DNA of 64,000 nt from Dromaius novaehollandiae (Eukaryota; Chordata; Aves; Casuariiformes; Dromaiidae): assembly GCF_036370855.1 (NCBI RefSeq), contig NC_088099.1, forward strand, positions 144,787,017 to 144,851,016, read 5' to 3'. The position numbers and the translations under genes are program-made. The notes beneath the pieces were generated by a model, which was given only the letters and a program-made list of their open reading frames with translations, did no database searches and was not told the origin of the DNA. Below are positions 1-43,600 of the stretch, piece by piece. Each line of letters opens with the position of its first letter. The stretch's first letter is position 1.

Positions 1-3000
1 ACTAAATAATGCTTTGGCTTGGTTTATTTATTTAATTAAATAACATTTATTTAGAGGGATGCTTTATGTAAGTGACTTTAATCAAAAATCAAGCTTAACA
101 CAATAGAGAGATTGTCAGCTGGGATAAACTGGCACAGCTCTGTGGGTGTCAACTGCTGACTTACACCGGCTGTGGGGCTGGGGCTGCCTCAGCACGGTCA
201 TTTGTTGATTAAACAAACTTTCCTAAGGCTGAGGAATCCAAATAACGGCAATAAGGCTCACTCCGGCTTCTAACTCATGCGATAAGGTCTTGTGCTGGTC
301 TTCCCATCATAGGACTAAGGCAAACAAACACAGCTAGAATTTCTGGAATCTATTGCCTTTTTGAAGGGTATTATTTAAAAATTAGACTGCAAGAGATTAT
401 TACCAGAAGCACAAGACTTTAGAACAGACTTCCTAGAAACAAAACAAGTTTGGGGAAAACCCCTCAAACAATCCCCCTTACTGTAAGGCACCTGTTCTCC
501 TTAAAACACTTTTTTTTAGTGGAAGTCACCCCAGCTGAATTAAATTTGTTTCCCTTGGGCCTGCATTTTCTTTAGCCAACACAACAGCTGCACCATGTGG
601 AGATGAGCCACAAGAAGTGTAACAACACATGTTTGTGATTGCTGTATCAGCTTTGGCAGATTTAAGTGCAGAGGTCTTTAGCTGCCTTCTATTAGAAAGC
701 CAGCTTTACAATATATACAACATCTTGCAAAGTAGCAGCAACAATATATATAGTTTTATGTATTTCTTGTACATGCTGGTACAGTAAAACCAGAAAGGAA
801 CTGACTATTACTTATAGCTATAAATATTGTATTAAGCACAAACATTTTCTTTTGCACGTCATGTAAAAATAGGAGCAGAACAGGAGGATGGGTTAACTGC
901 AGTTAAAAAAATCCCCAGAGGCGCACTGTGCTAGCTGTTATCCAGCCCTGCAGAGATATGCAGCCATTCAGAATTTGCAGTAACCCTGTTATTTTGAAGC
1001 TGCAGTAAGTTTAATCTCTCCAAGAAATTGCTGAATTCCTGGAAAATAGTGCATAATCGTTGTGCAGAGTACTTTTTTTTTTTCTTTCTTATTTTAAGAA
1101 CAGGTGCTAAAAACTGGTCTTGGGAGCCCAATTCAATATGCTTTAGAACAGGGCTTTAGCGTCTGCTTTTGAGGCATTTGATTAAGACTTGCTGAATATC
1201 CTGCATCTTTCAAAATGAAGTGACTTCAGGTATTTGTTTTTGAAAGGTCATTTTGAAACTTTAAATCAAACACCAATAATACAGCATAAATCAAGCATTT
1301 GTATTTATAATGTGTTGTTCCTGTTACTTTATGTGTAACTAGTACTGTAGATATTTGTGGGTGTTCTTTCTTACACAGTTGTTTGACTTTAATCTGCCTC
1401 TACATAATCTTGCTTAAAATTATCATACCATTTAAAAAGTCCTCAAATAGCACAACATTGCATAAATGTCTCCGTGACTCAGGACAGCAAATTTTCTCAG
1501 CATCTAAAATTTCAAATTCTTAGTTTCATTTCCACAATAAGGGGACCATCTGTATACTGTTTATTTTATATCTTTGACTGTATTATTCCTAATCGAATAA
1601 ACTTATGACATATTATTAAGAGGTTATGTCAAATAAATGGTGGTGTCTAACATGATCTGCCTTCGATTTTGACCTTTCCTCCATCCTCCTGGGAAATGAA
1701 TCAGACTGAGGAGGGAAACACCAGTCACAAAAATCTACATTTATATTCACACTCCCACCAGCAAATTAGAGAGGACCCTGCTTTGTGAACTGGTCCCCAA
1801 AGTAGTATATTTCAAAGAAAGACTCTGTTGCTGCTAATGGATTTTGGATCAGGTCCTAGAGATATTGCCCCTATTCTGAATTGTATAAAGCAAGGATTTA
1901 ATATCTATTAATCTTACTGAAGGAGAGACAATATATATTAAAACATCTAGTTTGGTTTTTTTCTTCTGTTTCAGTTTTTCCTTGTACTACCTCATATTCA
2001 GATTAACACATTCATTTTAAAAGGAGTTTTAAATAATTACAATTTTGTATTACTAATCAGGTAAGAGCAGCTTAATACCACCATCATAACAAATTAGATC
2101 ATAGAACTACAGAAGAGCTCAAGGATGAAGCAATAAAACTTGTATATCAGCCAATTCAAGTTTACACAAAACATTAAACTCTCCCGTGTTTAGAAGACAT
2201 TGGAACGTAATGTAGGGACACAAAAGAAGTAATGTCTTTAAATCTTAAAATGATTAGCAGTTTTACTCTGTAGGGATCTCTGGGAGGAGATGGACTCCAC
2301 CCTGAGGAAGATAAAGGGCCTCAGTTTGCTAGACTGGAAGGAATGATTCATTTTAGGCGGAAGCTGTATGCATGTGAGATGCTGAATATTCCTCATGTGG
2401 TAACTTCACTGTTCCCATTAAGAAACTTCCTAGCATATGAAATTGTTTTATTTTCTTCTGCTTTTTCTCATAGAGAAAATTTTATCATCAAAACATTTTT
2501 TTTCTTGCTCAACTCAGCTGGGTAAAATGGGTATAACAGCTGTTGATAAGCTCTTCTTTGCTGTTAAAGAAATTCATTAATCTTCTACTAGTTTTCTGCT
2601 TGTAACTAAGAAAACATACTTTTAGTGAAGAAATAAAGGAAAAACCTTAGGTCTCAGATTTAATAAGGTTTCTAAGATCTCTAGACAGTAACTTGCTTTA
2701 TATTTTGCCATGATTTTTATAGCCTGACCTGTGCATATTTAGCCACCTAGAAGTTTTGTTTTAAGCAGAGAGTTCTCTTGTTCAGCAGTGACAGTATCTT
2801 AGCGCTCATCTCAGGGAGCAGCGAGGCTGCCATAAAATCTCTCCTATTGAACCAAACTGCACTTGATTAGTGGAGGCCAAACCAGTGCACCTTATAAAGG
2901 AAGTTCTGTGAAACTTTACTGTTTTGTTGCTCTGCTGTTGCTGTGGCAGAGGGGCTGCTGTGAGGATGGTGTCCTGCTGCTTTTAAGAGCAGAATGGGAA

Positions 3001-5170
3001 TGTAAGTGCAAAGCTTAATCTTTTTTCTTGTGTTGGGTATATTTCTACTTTCTGTGGGAGCTTATCTTGTAATCAGACCCGCTACTTCAGAGTCAGTCAT
3101 GAAATGATAATTATGTCACTGAGCTCTTTTGTGAAGCTTTAAGGTTAGAATTGTGTGGGGATTTTTTTTCCTCTCTTTTTTAAGGTATGACCATGTATGT
3201 TATATAAGTAGCTTATTTGGACTTGAATTATGATCTTTTGGCATGTTTTGATTGGGAAAGCTTGAATAAAGTAGGAAACTGAAATTTGGTGGTTTTAAAG
3301 TCAGTAGAGTGAGTGGTCCTTTCACAAATACAGCACTCGCTTTGTTGTTGAAGCAAGATGGAAATGCACTTCAGAAGTGACTCGGAAGGGTCTTATTAAC
3401 AAAAGCACCATGACTAGAATAAGCGATAAGCATTTCACAGCATAGCTTTTGTAGTGCTTACTATTCACAATACACTTTGCAGTATTGTGGGGTTTTGCTT
3501 ATTTGTCCTCTGTTGTTGTATGCTTGTGCTTCCTATCTTTTTATGCTTTCCTTCAAGCACCTCTGCAAAAGGCCCATAAGAATGGGAAAGCTTCCCTTCC
3601 CCATAGCTGAAAGAATGGGTCTCATTAGCTTTTTGAAAGTGTTGTCCCTAAAAATGAAAATATCCTGTTCTATTCCTAATCTTCCTTTAACATTTCTGCC
3701 ATGTCTTCCTGGAACTAAAGGAAGAGGTGAGAAAATGCAGCCTTCACAGTGATAGAAACGTTGGGCTAGCTGCACTGATGTATCTGTGTATTCGGACAGC
3801 TGAAGTTTGCTTTACGTAATACTTGTTCCATCAAGTAATGATGATTCAGTCATTCCTTAATTATTGATACTAGTTTCCATTGCTAACACAGGCATTGAGC
3901 TCTGCTGGGAAGTGTTATTTATTCTCCAGTGTCCCAGCACACCTTTTTTGCAGACTGGAGAACAGATGGTTGCCTCCATAAGGAGGGTGAATATTTTTGT
4001 GTAGATGGGAATCCAGAGTAACTCTGAGTATTACCACCAACAACAGTAACTTTTTAACAAACCAAAAAGATTTTTTTTCCACGTTGATGGTGATCCTTAG
4101 ATCCCAGGAGCACAATCAATGCAGCTGTGTTACTAGAATATCTTTTGTGGTTAACTGTAAATAGCAACTCTGTATCCACGATTTATTTTTACTATAGTGT
4201 GCTATAATAGGAAAAATAGCAAATGGTAAGTCTATATATAGCCTGTTACCAAGACTGTGAGTTAAATGGTCAGTCAATAGAAAAACTCTATCCTAATCAA
4301 CAAATATACTTAGCTCTAGCAATAAGATTTTTGGATATTAAAATGATATATATTTCATAGTGAGAAGAATTGCAGCAGTAAAGCTAATATTTTTACTATG
4401 CCAGATTTTACTACTCTTTTTAATGCCAAGTAGGATCCTTGTGAATCACACTAATTTCAGTGGGGTGAATGTGGATGACAGAATTTGTACCTACGTTTTC
4501 TGACTATTTACTTTCTGCATCTTTCTTTTGCTGGACTAGCAAAAATTAATAGTGAATTTCCTTTTATGGAAAATTAATTGCCTCTTCAGCTGTGGATACT
4601 TCAAGGAAAAAAATAAATGCAGCTCTTTATTCCTAAGTTTTGTAAAGGCTTGCTTAAAAAAAAAAATCTAAATTTAAGTCCAAAACTTGAGAAGATGTCG
4701 TTCTTTTACTATTTTATTTATAACTATTTTATGATTGACAGGGTTAGGGATTATATAACAAATTCTTAGATAAGCCTTCAAGGTTACTTCACATCAGACA
4801 TGATACATAGGAAAAAATACAGGCAGAAGTCAGTTTTTCTTATCTTCTGTATAAACAAGCTGGTATTTCACTCAAGGCCTTTTCCTTAACTTTCAGCATA
4901 CCAGATCCCTATCGGGCAACCACACTGAGAGACATGCAAACATATTGTTGTTGACTGTTTGTCTACAGAACTTATGAGTCGGCTTCCTAAGGAAATGAGG
5001 CTCCTGCAGTCACTCTGCCTCTCTGCATGCCTGTCAGCCCTTTCCTTTCTTCCCTTCACAGTAACTGGTGACTTAGCCGGCCAATATTAATCAGGTTCGA
5101 TGAAGAACTGGAGGTCTCTGATACTATCAGGTTCCTCTGTTTGCAAGGCTGGTAGGTGACTGGGTAGAGC
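1..5170. other. Upstream intergenic flank, no gene recognised
   Basis: This is AT-rich sequence without a long open frame, a recognisable protein fragment or an RNA gene. The open frames are short, overlap on both strands and show no family motifs. In mammals the gene 5' of STK3 is OSR2, but no OSR2-like zinc-finger coding sequence is visible here, so it is either farther away or this is purely intergenic. One TATA-like element followed by a strong splice-donor-like sequence (2893-3007) is discussed as a finding. Distal regulatory DNA cannot be judged from a single sequence. Confidence 0.6.
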
Positions 5171-5179
5171 TGGGAATGC

Positions 5180-5640
5180 CCTGTCTGTGGGTTCGTCCAT
5201 CCCCCGGTAAGGGAAAAGTAAGGGAAACGCTGTCCTTAGCTGCTGGGTGTGCCACCACACTGCAAACCGACCCGCCGGCCTTCTCCTGTCAGCGCAACGC
5301 GGAGCCGGGAGGCAGACGCCGAATGTGCTGCCTCGTAGCTCTGCGCGGCGACGTCGCGGGGGGCCAGGGCAGCCGGAGGTACCGAGCGGGGCCGCGGAGA
5401 GGGCCTGAGGAACGCAGAGCTGGCGCGTGCTTGGGGGTAGGAGAGGGCACTAAGAGGGCTGGGGGTTTTGGCATTGGGGGGGGAGGGTGAATGGAAATAT
5501 TATAGAGAGAAACAGGAGATACAGAGGCTGAGAGCACAGAGGAGCCCGAGAGGGACCTGGGAGGCTACGGCGGCGAAAGGGGAGAAAGGAGCTGGGCTGG
5601 GAGAGGCACCAGGGATGTGAGGCAGAGCTGGGATATTTTG
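5180..5640. promoter_or_regulatory. Small orphan CpG island
   Basis: GC content and CpG density rise sharply against AT-rich surroundings. The core is about 5265-5590, with clustered CGs around 5330-5410 and a short G-rich tract near 5476. The patch lies 3.4 kb upstream of the STK3 start codon and is separated from the main promoter island by ordinary sequence and a CR1 copy. CpG islands of this kind usually mark a promoter, so an alternative STK3 first exon or a noncoding transcript is plausible, but no coding sequence is recognisable. The overlapping open frames on both strands (104 and 82 codons) are low-complexity products of the GC bias. Confidence 0.6.
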
Positions 5641-7109
5641 TTTGATGAAGAGCATAAGGTGTTCATGACTTAAGAGTACATGTTTTCCTATGGATTTAAG
5701 TCTGGTGTTTTCTAGAAATACTATCTATTTGTTAAAATGCATGGTGTTTAAATGAGCTTGATCTAATACCTTCTGAAGTAAATATTTATTGCTATTAAAG
5801 GAGCTGGATAAGGTCCCTACTCTAACGCATCTTATTTATGTGATGTTTATGATTGTGTGTGAAGTATATATTTGGAATTTAAATCTTGTTATTAGTAATA
5901 CCTCTTAGAAACTCAGACATGAGTTTTTCAGGTAATAGCTTTTGTCCTTCTCAGTTTGTGTTTTGTTATGAATTATGTGTCACTGAGGCCAGACTGACAT
6001 CTTGGAATTTGTTGGTACTTATATTTAGGGTTTGGGGGACTGTCTCAGTTTGTGGTTATACAGCGTCTAACACTTGTCCAGGCCATTATGATTCCTGATT
6101 CTATCGTAGTATAAATAATTATAGTTGTAATATAAATCATTTTATTTGTTTACAAAATTACATTGTAATATAAAATAATTATAGCACTCAAATACTAAGT
6201 ATGGTCTTCATCTACCCTTTCATCTAAGGAACAGATGTTGATGCCAGTTCTGCAGGGAAGTGAATCCTAATGCATGCTGGTAAAATGGTGAAGTGGATGA
6301 ACTACTTAAAAGGAAGAGGAGTAATTCAGTAAGTTTTTCCCCTAAATTCTTAATATTGGACTACATCAAACCTCTTCTTACTTCCACTTCTTGGTAGTGT
6401 TATATAGTTCCACTGGTGGAAGAAATCATGGGAATACTGATGTAGATTGTCCACAATTTCCTCATCTCCATGTTGTCTAGACACCAGCAATCTAATAGTA
6501 TATTCCTGCCTCCAGAACATCTAGACTTGCCTTTATTGGAAAGCCTGAATTAGATAGTAGGAGACTGTTTTTCCTTCCAAAATTCCTTCTTTGCTAGTGG
6601 CAAGGCACGGTGTTGTAATGAATACCGAATCAGTATTATATTTCACAAGGATCCCAAATTCATGTTGTAGGGGAAAGGTGAGATGATGTTATTTATTCCA
6701 GTACTGTAAACTAAAAATACCATTTGTAATTATAAGAGATTAATAAATTGATCTTGAAAAATACTATGGCATCTATGTGTTCCTATCGACATTTTATTTT
6801 CACCATAAAAGAATTTAGAAATCATTCTGGCATTTGAGTAAGGCACAATGAAACTTCTGCCAGTGGGAAAGGCATGGAATTAGTCCATACTCTTTGGTAC
6901 TGCCTGCCTCACTAGGCTATAAAGCCAGGTTACCTCACTTTTTCTATTTAGTCATCTTGGCTTCCTCCAAACTGTTCTGTCTTCAGCAGTAAAGGTGGAG
7001 GATGCTCCTATTCCCTTCTTCCCCAATTATCTGGTGGTCAGGGTATTTTCCAGAAGTGGGGACTGTGGTAATAAATCACTTGGTAAGAAGAGCTAACATC
7101 TAAATTTGC
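5641..7109. other. Intergenic stretch, nothing recognised
   Basis: This is AT-rich sequence between the orphan CpG island and the CR1 copy. I see no coding potential, RNA gene or clear repeat boundary in it. A TATA-like string occurs near 6918 but has no supporting context. Confidence 0.5.
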
Positions 7110-8255
7110 TTTTCTTGGACACAAGAGATTTATGAATGGAGCTTTGTGCTTAACCAACCTGATAGTCTTCTATGATGAGATGACTGTCTCAGCAGGTGAG
7201 AGGAAAGCAATGGATGTTATTTATCTTGACTTCAGTGAGGTTTTTGACACTGCCTCCCATAACATCCTCATAGACAAACTGATGAAGTATGGTGTAGGTA
7301 AGTGGACAGTGAGGTGGATTGAAAACTGGCCAAGCTGCCAGGCTCAGAGGGTTGTGATCAGTGGCACAAAGTCCAGCTGGAGATCAGTCACTAGTCACAG
7401 GGATTGACACTGAGTCCAATACTGTTTAACCTCTTCATTAATGACCTGGATGATGGGACTGAGTGCACCCTCAGCAAGTCCACAGATGATACAAAGCTGG
7501 GAAGAGTGGCTGATCCACTAGGGAGCTGTGCTGCCATTAAAAGGGATGTCAATAAGTTAGAGAAATAGGCAGACCAGAACCTCATGAAGCTCAACAAAGG
7601 AAAGTCCAGAGTCCTGCCCCTAGGGAGGAATAACGCCATTCACCAGCATGTACTGGGGCTAACTGGCTGAAAAGCTGCTTGGCAGAGAAGGACCTGGGGT
7701 TCCTGACAGACAAGCTGACCATGGGCCAGCAATGTGCCCTTTCATCAAAGAAGGCCAACAGCCATCTGAGCTGCATTAGGCAGAGTGTTGCCAGCAGGTC
7801 AAGGGAGATGATCCTTTCCCTTTACTCAGCACTGGTGAGACACATCTGGAGTGCTGTGTCCAGTCCTGGGTTTCCCAGTGCAAGAGAGACATGGAACACA
7901 TGGAGAAAGTCCAGCAAAGGGCCACGAAGATGATTAAGGGACTGGAGCATCGCTCATATGAGGAGAGGCTGAGAGAGCTGGGACTGTTCAGTCTGGAGAA
8001 GAGAAGGCTCGGGGGGGATCTGATCAATGTGTATAAATACCTGATGGGAGAGGGGAGTGTCAAGAGGACAGGGCCAAACTCTTCTCATTGGCACCCAGTG
8101 ACAAGACATGAGGCAATAGGCACAAAGTGGAAAAATCCACTCAAACTAAGAAGAAACCTTTTCAATGTGAGAGTAACTGAACACTGGCACACGTTGCCCA
8201 GGGAGGTTATGGAGTCTCCATCCTTAGAGACAGTCATAAATGAGACTAGGATGTC
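7110..8255 (+). mobile_element. CR1 LINE, 5'-truncated, reverse-transcriptase remnant
   Basis: Translation in shifting + frames gives consecutive pieces of the avian CR1 reverse transcriptase. First comes a motif A region with YLDF followed by FDT and SHN (about 7219-7265). Next is a RWIENW...AQRVVISGTKSSWR block (7310-7385), then [14 protein letters not shown] followed by DDTKL (7435-7500). The C-terminal thumb part follows: [41 protein letters not shown] and RVTEHWHTLPREV (7906-8210). The copy is dead. Frames shift at least three times, there are internal stops, the GVPQG motif is missing, and the catalytic FADD box reads STDD (7479-7490). The 5' half (ORF1, endonuclease) is absent and the usual 3' terminal repeats are not visible. 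The right end runs directly into the STK3 promoter CpG island. Confidence 0.93.
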
Positions 8256-8581
8256 ACTTCACCGGGGGTTGGATGCGGCTCAGCACCGCCGTGCGCCTGT
8301 CCCCCGGCTCGCTCCCCTGTCGCTTGCGCAGATGCGCGGAAGAAAGGTGCGGGCCGCCGGCCAGCACGGCCCGAGGGGAGGCCGCGGCTGGGGCGGCGGC
8401 CCTGCCCGAAGCCTCGGCTGCTGGAGTCGGGCGGTGAGGCGAGCGCGGGGGGGACACGGCCGCCCCTCACCCCGGCGGCGCCTCAGGGTTCGCCGTCCGT
8501 GCGTGGCTTTGCGGCCCGGCTCCCGGTCTGCCCGCGCCCGGGGTGGGCCAGGCCGGCCCCTCCGGGCAGGCCCAGGGGAAG

Positions 8582-8601
8582 ACTACATCTCCCGGCGTGC
8601 C
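8582..8601 (+). promoter_or_regulatory. ZNF143 (Staf)-like promoter element
   Basis: The 20 bases ACTACATCTCCCGGCGTGCC match the vertebrate promoter motif ACTACAnnTCCCnGnnTGCC, which is bound by ZNF143/Staf. It lies about 430 bases upstream of the STK3 ATG inside the CpG island. The match is close and long, so chance occurrence is unlikely even in GC-rich DNA. Binding itself is inferred. Confidence 0.7.
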
Positions 8602-8620
8602 CCGCGGAGCACCGCCGCGT

Positions 8621-8640
8621 GGAGTATGCCGGGAGCGCGG
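8621..8640 (-). promoter_or_regulatory. Inverted partial ZNF143-like element
   Basis: Read on the minus strand, this segment gives TCCCGGCATACTCC, which resembles the CCCnGCATGCC half of the ZNF143 motif. An exact 8-base inverted pair, CTCCCGGC at 8589-8596 and GCCGGGAG at 8628-8635, links it to the full element 20 bases upstream. It lacks the ACTACA half, so it is weaker evidence than the first site. Confidence 0.4.
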
Positions 8641-8758
8641 GGCCTACGGCCGGCGCGATGCCGCCCGCTCTTCCCGTGAGGCGCACGCTCTCTCCCCGCC
8701 CCTAGCGGACGGAACCTCGACCCTCTTGCCGGCCGTCGTTCTGGGTGACCTCCTTCCC

Positions 8759-8799
8759 AGCCAATCAGCATTTGATATGGTGCGGTTTGTAACCAATGA
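8759..8799 (+). promoter_or_regulatory. Paired CCAAT boxes (NF-Y type)
   Basis: AGCCAATCAG at 8759-8768 and AACCAATGAG at 8791-8800 both carry the NF-Y core with favourable flanks, in the same orientation. The cores begin at 8761 and 8793, 32 bases apart, which is about three helical turns and the spacing often seen at NF-Y promoters. They lie 219-251 bases upstream of the ATG, so they would be some 60-150 bases upstream of a start site near 8850-8950. Confidence 0.75.
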
Positions 8800-9011
8800 G
8801 AGGAGTAGGAGGGTGGGCCTCCGCCGGCAGGCGGGCACGCAGCGGCAGTGGCGTGTGGCTGAGAGGCCGGGAGCGGCCGCGGCAGGGGGAGGGCGCGAGC
8901 TCCGTTTAAAGGGCCAGCGAGTTTGGAGGAAAGTTGCGCGGAGTTCCGCGGGCCCGGGCCGCCGCGGGCCGGGGCCATCCGCGGGCCGCACCGGGCGGCG
9001 CCGGCGGCGGC

Positions 9012-40623
<31,612 letters not shown>

Positions 40624-43600
40624 TAATCCTATAATCTCAGAACTGGACATTTATGGACAAAGTTTTAATATATTTTTTTACTTGCTATCTCACTTCCTAT
40701 TTACTGTAGTTTGCCTGTATTTTGACATGTATCTGCAAGGTTTTGAAGTGTTCTTGTCTCTACATGAGAGAGAAAACTAAGGCAATATGTGCTTAATTGA
40801 CTTGAAGACAATGTATAGAGCCTGTTTCAGGCTGTACCTGCATTTCCAGCGTTGCATCACCAAGAGGCCATCCTCCTTTGAAAGGCAGTTTTCAAGTAAA
40901 GGTGGGCAAGAAAAGAATTCAGAATTGTCCTATGTGAGCACTGCTAACATAAATAGCCTTGAGCAGGTTTTATTTATTACTGACTCTTAAAGTCTGTTAC
41001 TGAATTAGTTTACTTTTTGCAAAATAAAATATAAATAGAATTGGTAGTTTTTTGAGAAGTAGGAGTTATAAAGAAATTACTTTGAGAAGTTTATGGAAAA
41101 AATGTTTCTGTAGGGTTTGCTGCTGCTACTGTTGGTCATGATTTTGGTTTTTTGAAATGAGCTATTGATACTAAACCAGTATAGCTATTCTATAAATACT
41201 CAGTTCTAGGATTGTATACATCTAAATTCCGTTTGGTATGAACAAGGCCTTTTATATAGTTAAAGTAATGTTTTTTCCATCTGTGTGCTTTGTTATAAGA
41301 ATGGCATGCACGCTGGATTATCTGTTCAGTTTTCTTCTGTTGATGTCTCAGATAACCTGATCTTGATATAGGGCAATCACCACTATCAAGAGAGAAGGTA
41401 CTGTAGATACATGATTACCTAAGGTAGTGCATACATAAATTCAGGTGTTTTTCATGCTGTTGGGTTCTTGTTTTTGGTTTGCCTGAGCTTTCGTTAGAGA
41501 AGCGACATTTTTCTGAAGGTTTTTTTTTTAATGTGCAATACAATTAAAGCTGGTGACTGACTGTCTTGTAATTTGAAACATTACATCATTTTGGAAACAA
41601 AATGTACTTGTCCTGCACCTTCTCCCCCCCACCCCTTCCAAGAATTAGTGATTTTAAAATCGATGTCCAAACTGAAAATACTTCAGATGAAGCTGAGAAG
41701 AATAAGATAATCATCTCTCAAGCTTGTTTTTAGTGGCAAATTTAACTTAAGATGAATTAATGTTTTAAAATTCTTTTTAAGAACTATATTGATTACAGAT
41801 TAATTTGATCATGCTGGATTTTTTTTTCAGTTGTACCCTTAAATTAATTGTCTTCATTATGCCTGGGTTCATTTTAACATAATTGTGTGTAGTTGTACTA
41901 GCTGATGAAAGGTAAGGGCTACATTGTCAGAGAGGATTTTATAAGCATGACAATAGCTGCTTATAAACCAAAGGTCACTGCTTGAATTTGAAAGCTTGCG
42001 AATCTGTTTAATTCTTGTAATCAAATGAATGCTATCAAAGGCCAAATTAAAACAATTCTGGGTTGCATAGAACACGTGTTCTTGTTAATAAATTACATTA
42101 TGGTCTTTAAGGACTTCTATGCAGTTAGTACTCTGTTGTATATTTGATACCTTCAGTTTTTCTTAATTTTTATTAGTGAGTTGTTACAGTGGTTAACAAG
42201 AAATACACAGATTTAAGCTGCAATAGTTTTTCCAGTGTTATACGATATAACTTCACAGGACTTTTGGACATATGTAGATGCTTTCCTACTTTGTTTTAGT
42301 TATGACATAGAATTGATATAGGCAAGCATGAAAGCTTGGGTAAATTTTCATTGATTTTTTTTCTACATGTTGCTGGAGTTCTGTGGTATTTATGTAAAGT
42401 ACAATTTTGTTCCTTGGGAATGCATGTTGAAATTATCATGTGCGCTGTTTTGCTGTAGGCTGGTTGGCACTGCCACAAAGGTAATGTCCTGCCAGTAGGC
42501 CATTTCCTTGTCAACTGCGTTTACAATTTAATAGAAATATTACATGACTTCTTTAAACAAGTGTTTTGGCAGAGAGGAAATAGCAGATTCCATGCAAACA
42601 AGCATAGCTTCCTCTCCTTAACCACACTCCAGCTACTCCAAAGAATTGTACTAGTTTCAGTTGGGGAAGGGTGAGAAGTGGGGGTGCAAAATGGAATTTT
42701 GGCAGTTTATAGCGCTTTTGTTGTTTAAGTATTCCTCATCTAGTATATATGACTCCGTAAGTATCATCAATGATATTTCACTTGTTTTTGCTGCAAGTCC
42801 AAATCCAGTATAACCTGCAGTTGTCATACTTGGTTTAAGGCTCAAATGTCAAGATCATCTGCCAGCCCAAAAGTCTTAACAGCAATACTTAATTTGTGCA
42901 AGAATTATGGAAAGCCTCATGTTTGATGTCAGAGTTCCTTTATACTTTCAGTAATGTTATGATAATGATATACTTTGCTAATGCTGGAAAGTGAAATCTC
43001 TGCATTTTCTCCGATATATTTTCCTCAAAGCAGAAATACTTTCAAGCAGTTTTAAAGGGGAGGGAGAAATGCAGGCATCCTCAAGGTTGCTGTAAAACAT
43101 GGTGATACAGCTACTAGAAATAGCAACGAGTTTGCTGTTAAGTCAAAGATCACTTAAACCTAGATGTCTAACCCATCTAGCATGGCTAAAAACATGCCTG
43201 TTGCAGTAGCTGGTACAGCAGCCAGGGATTAATATGGCTAATGTTGTGTGCATCTGCCTTGGATTGCTCTGCTAGGATGAGCAGTTACCGATTTACAGCT
43301 AAGCGATTTAAAGAGGGCTCCAGTGTGATTCTAGAGCAAGATTCATACTCCCACTCTGGAACTGTAGCAACATGTTTTAACAGCTATGCTCCTGTGTCCC
43401 CTGTTGATTGCAGCATATATGCTGTCCTGTTCTGCTATTTATGTCCTACTGTTGTCTGTATTTAACTCAAATTATTAGCCGCTTTGCTCAGTTTCTCCTC
43501 TCCAGACAATATTTATCTCTAGTATTTCTTTTTGTTTCCACATTCCTCCTCTTTTGTAATGGAAACACAAAGGTTGGCACTATTTTGCCATAGCAGTTCT

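Noticed and set aside
5176..5537. Overlapping 104- and 82-codon frames in the orphan CpG island
   Set aside because: They are complementary, low-complexity frames produced by CG richness, with no motif.
7132..7407. Open frame with reverse-transcriptase motifs treated as a gene
   Set aside because: It is part of a frame-shifted, catalytically broken CR1 copy and not a host gene.
1..8000. Search for OSR2, the gene upstream of STK3 in mammals
   Set aside because: No C2H2 zinc-finger pattern or OSR2-like sequence is visible on either strand.
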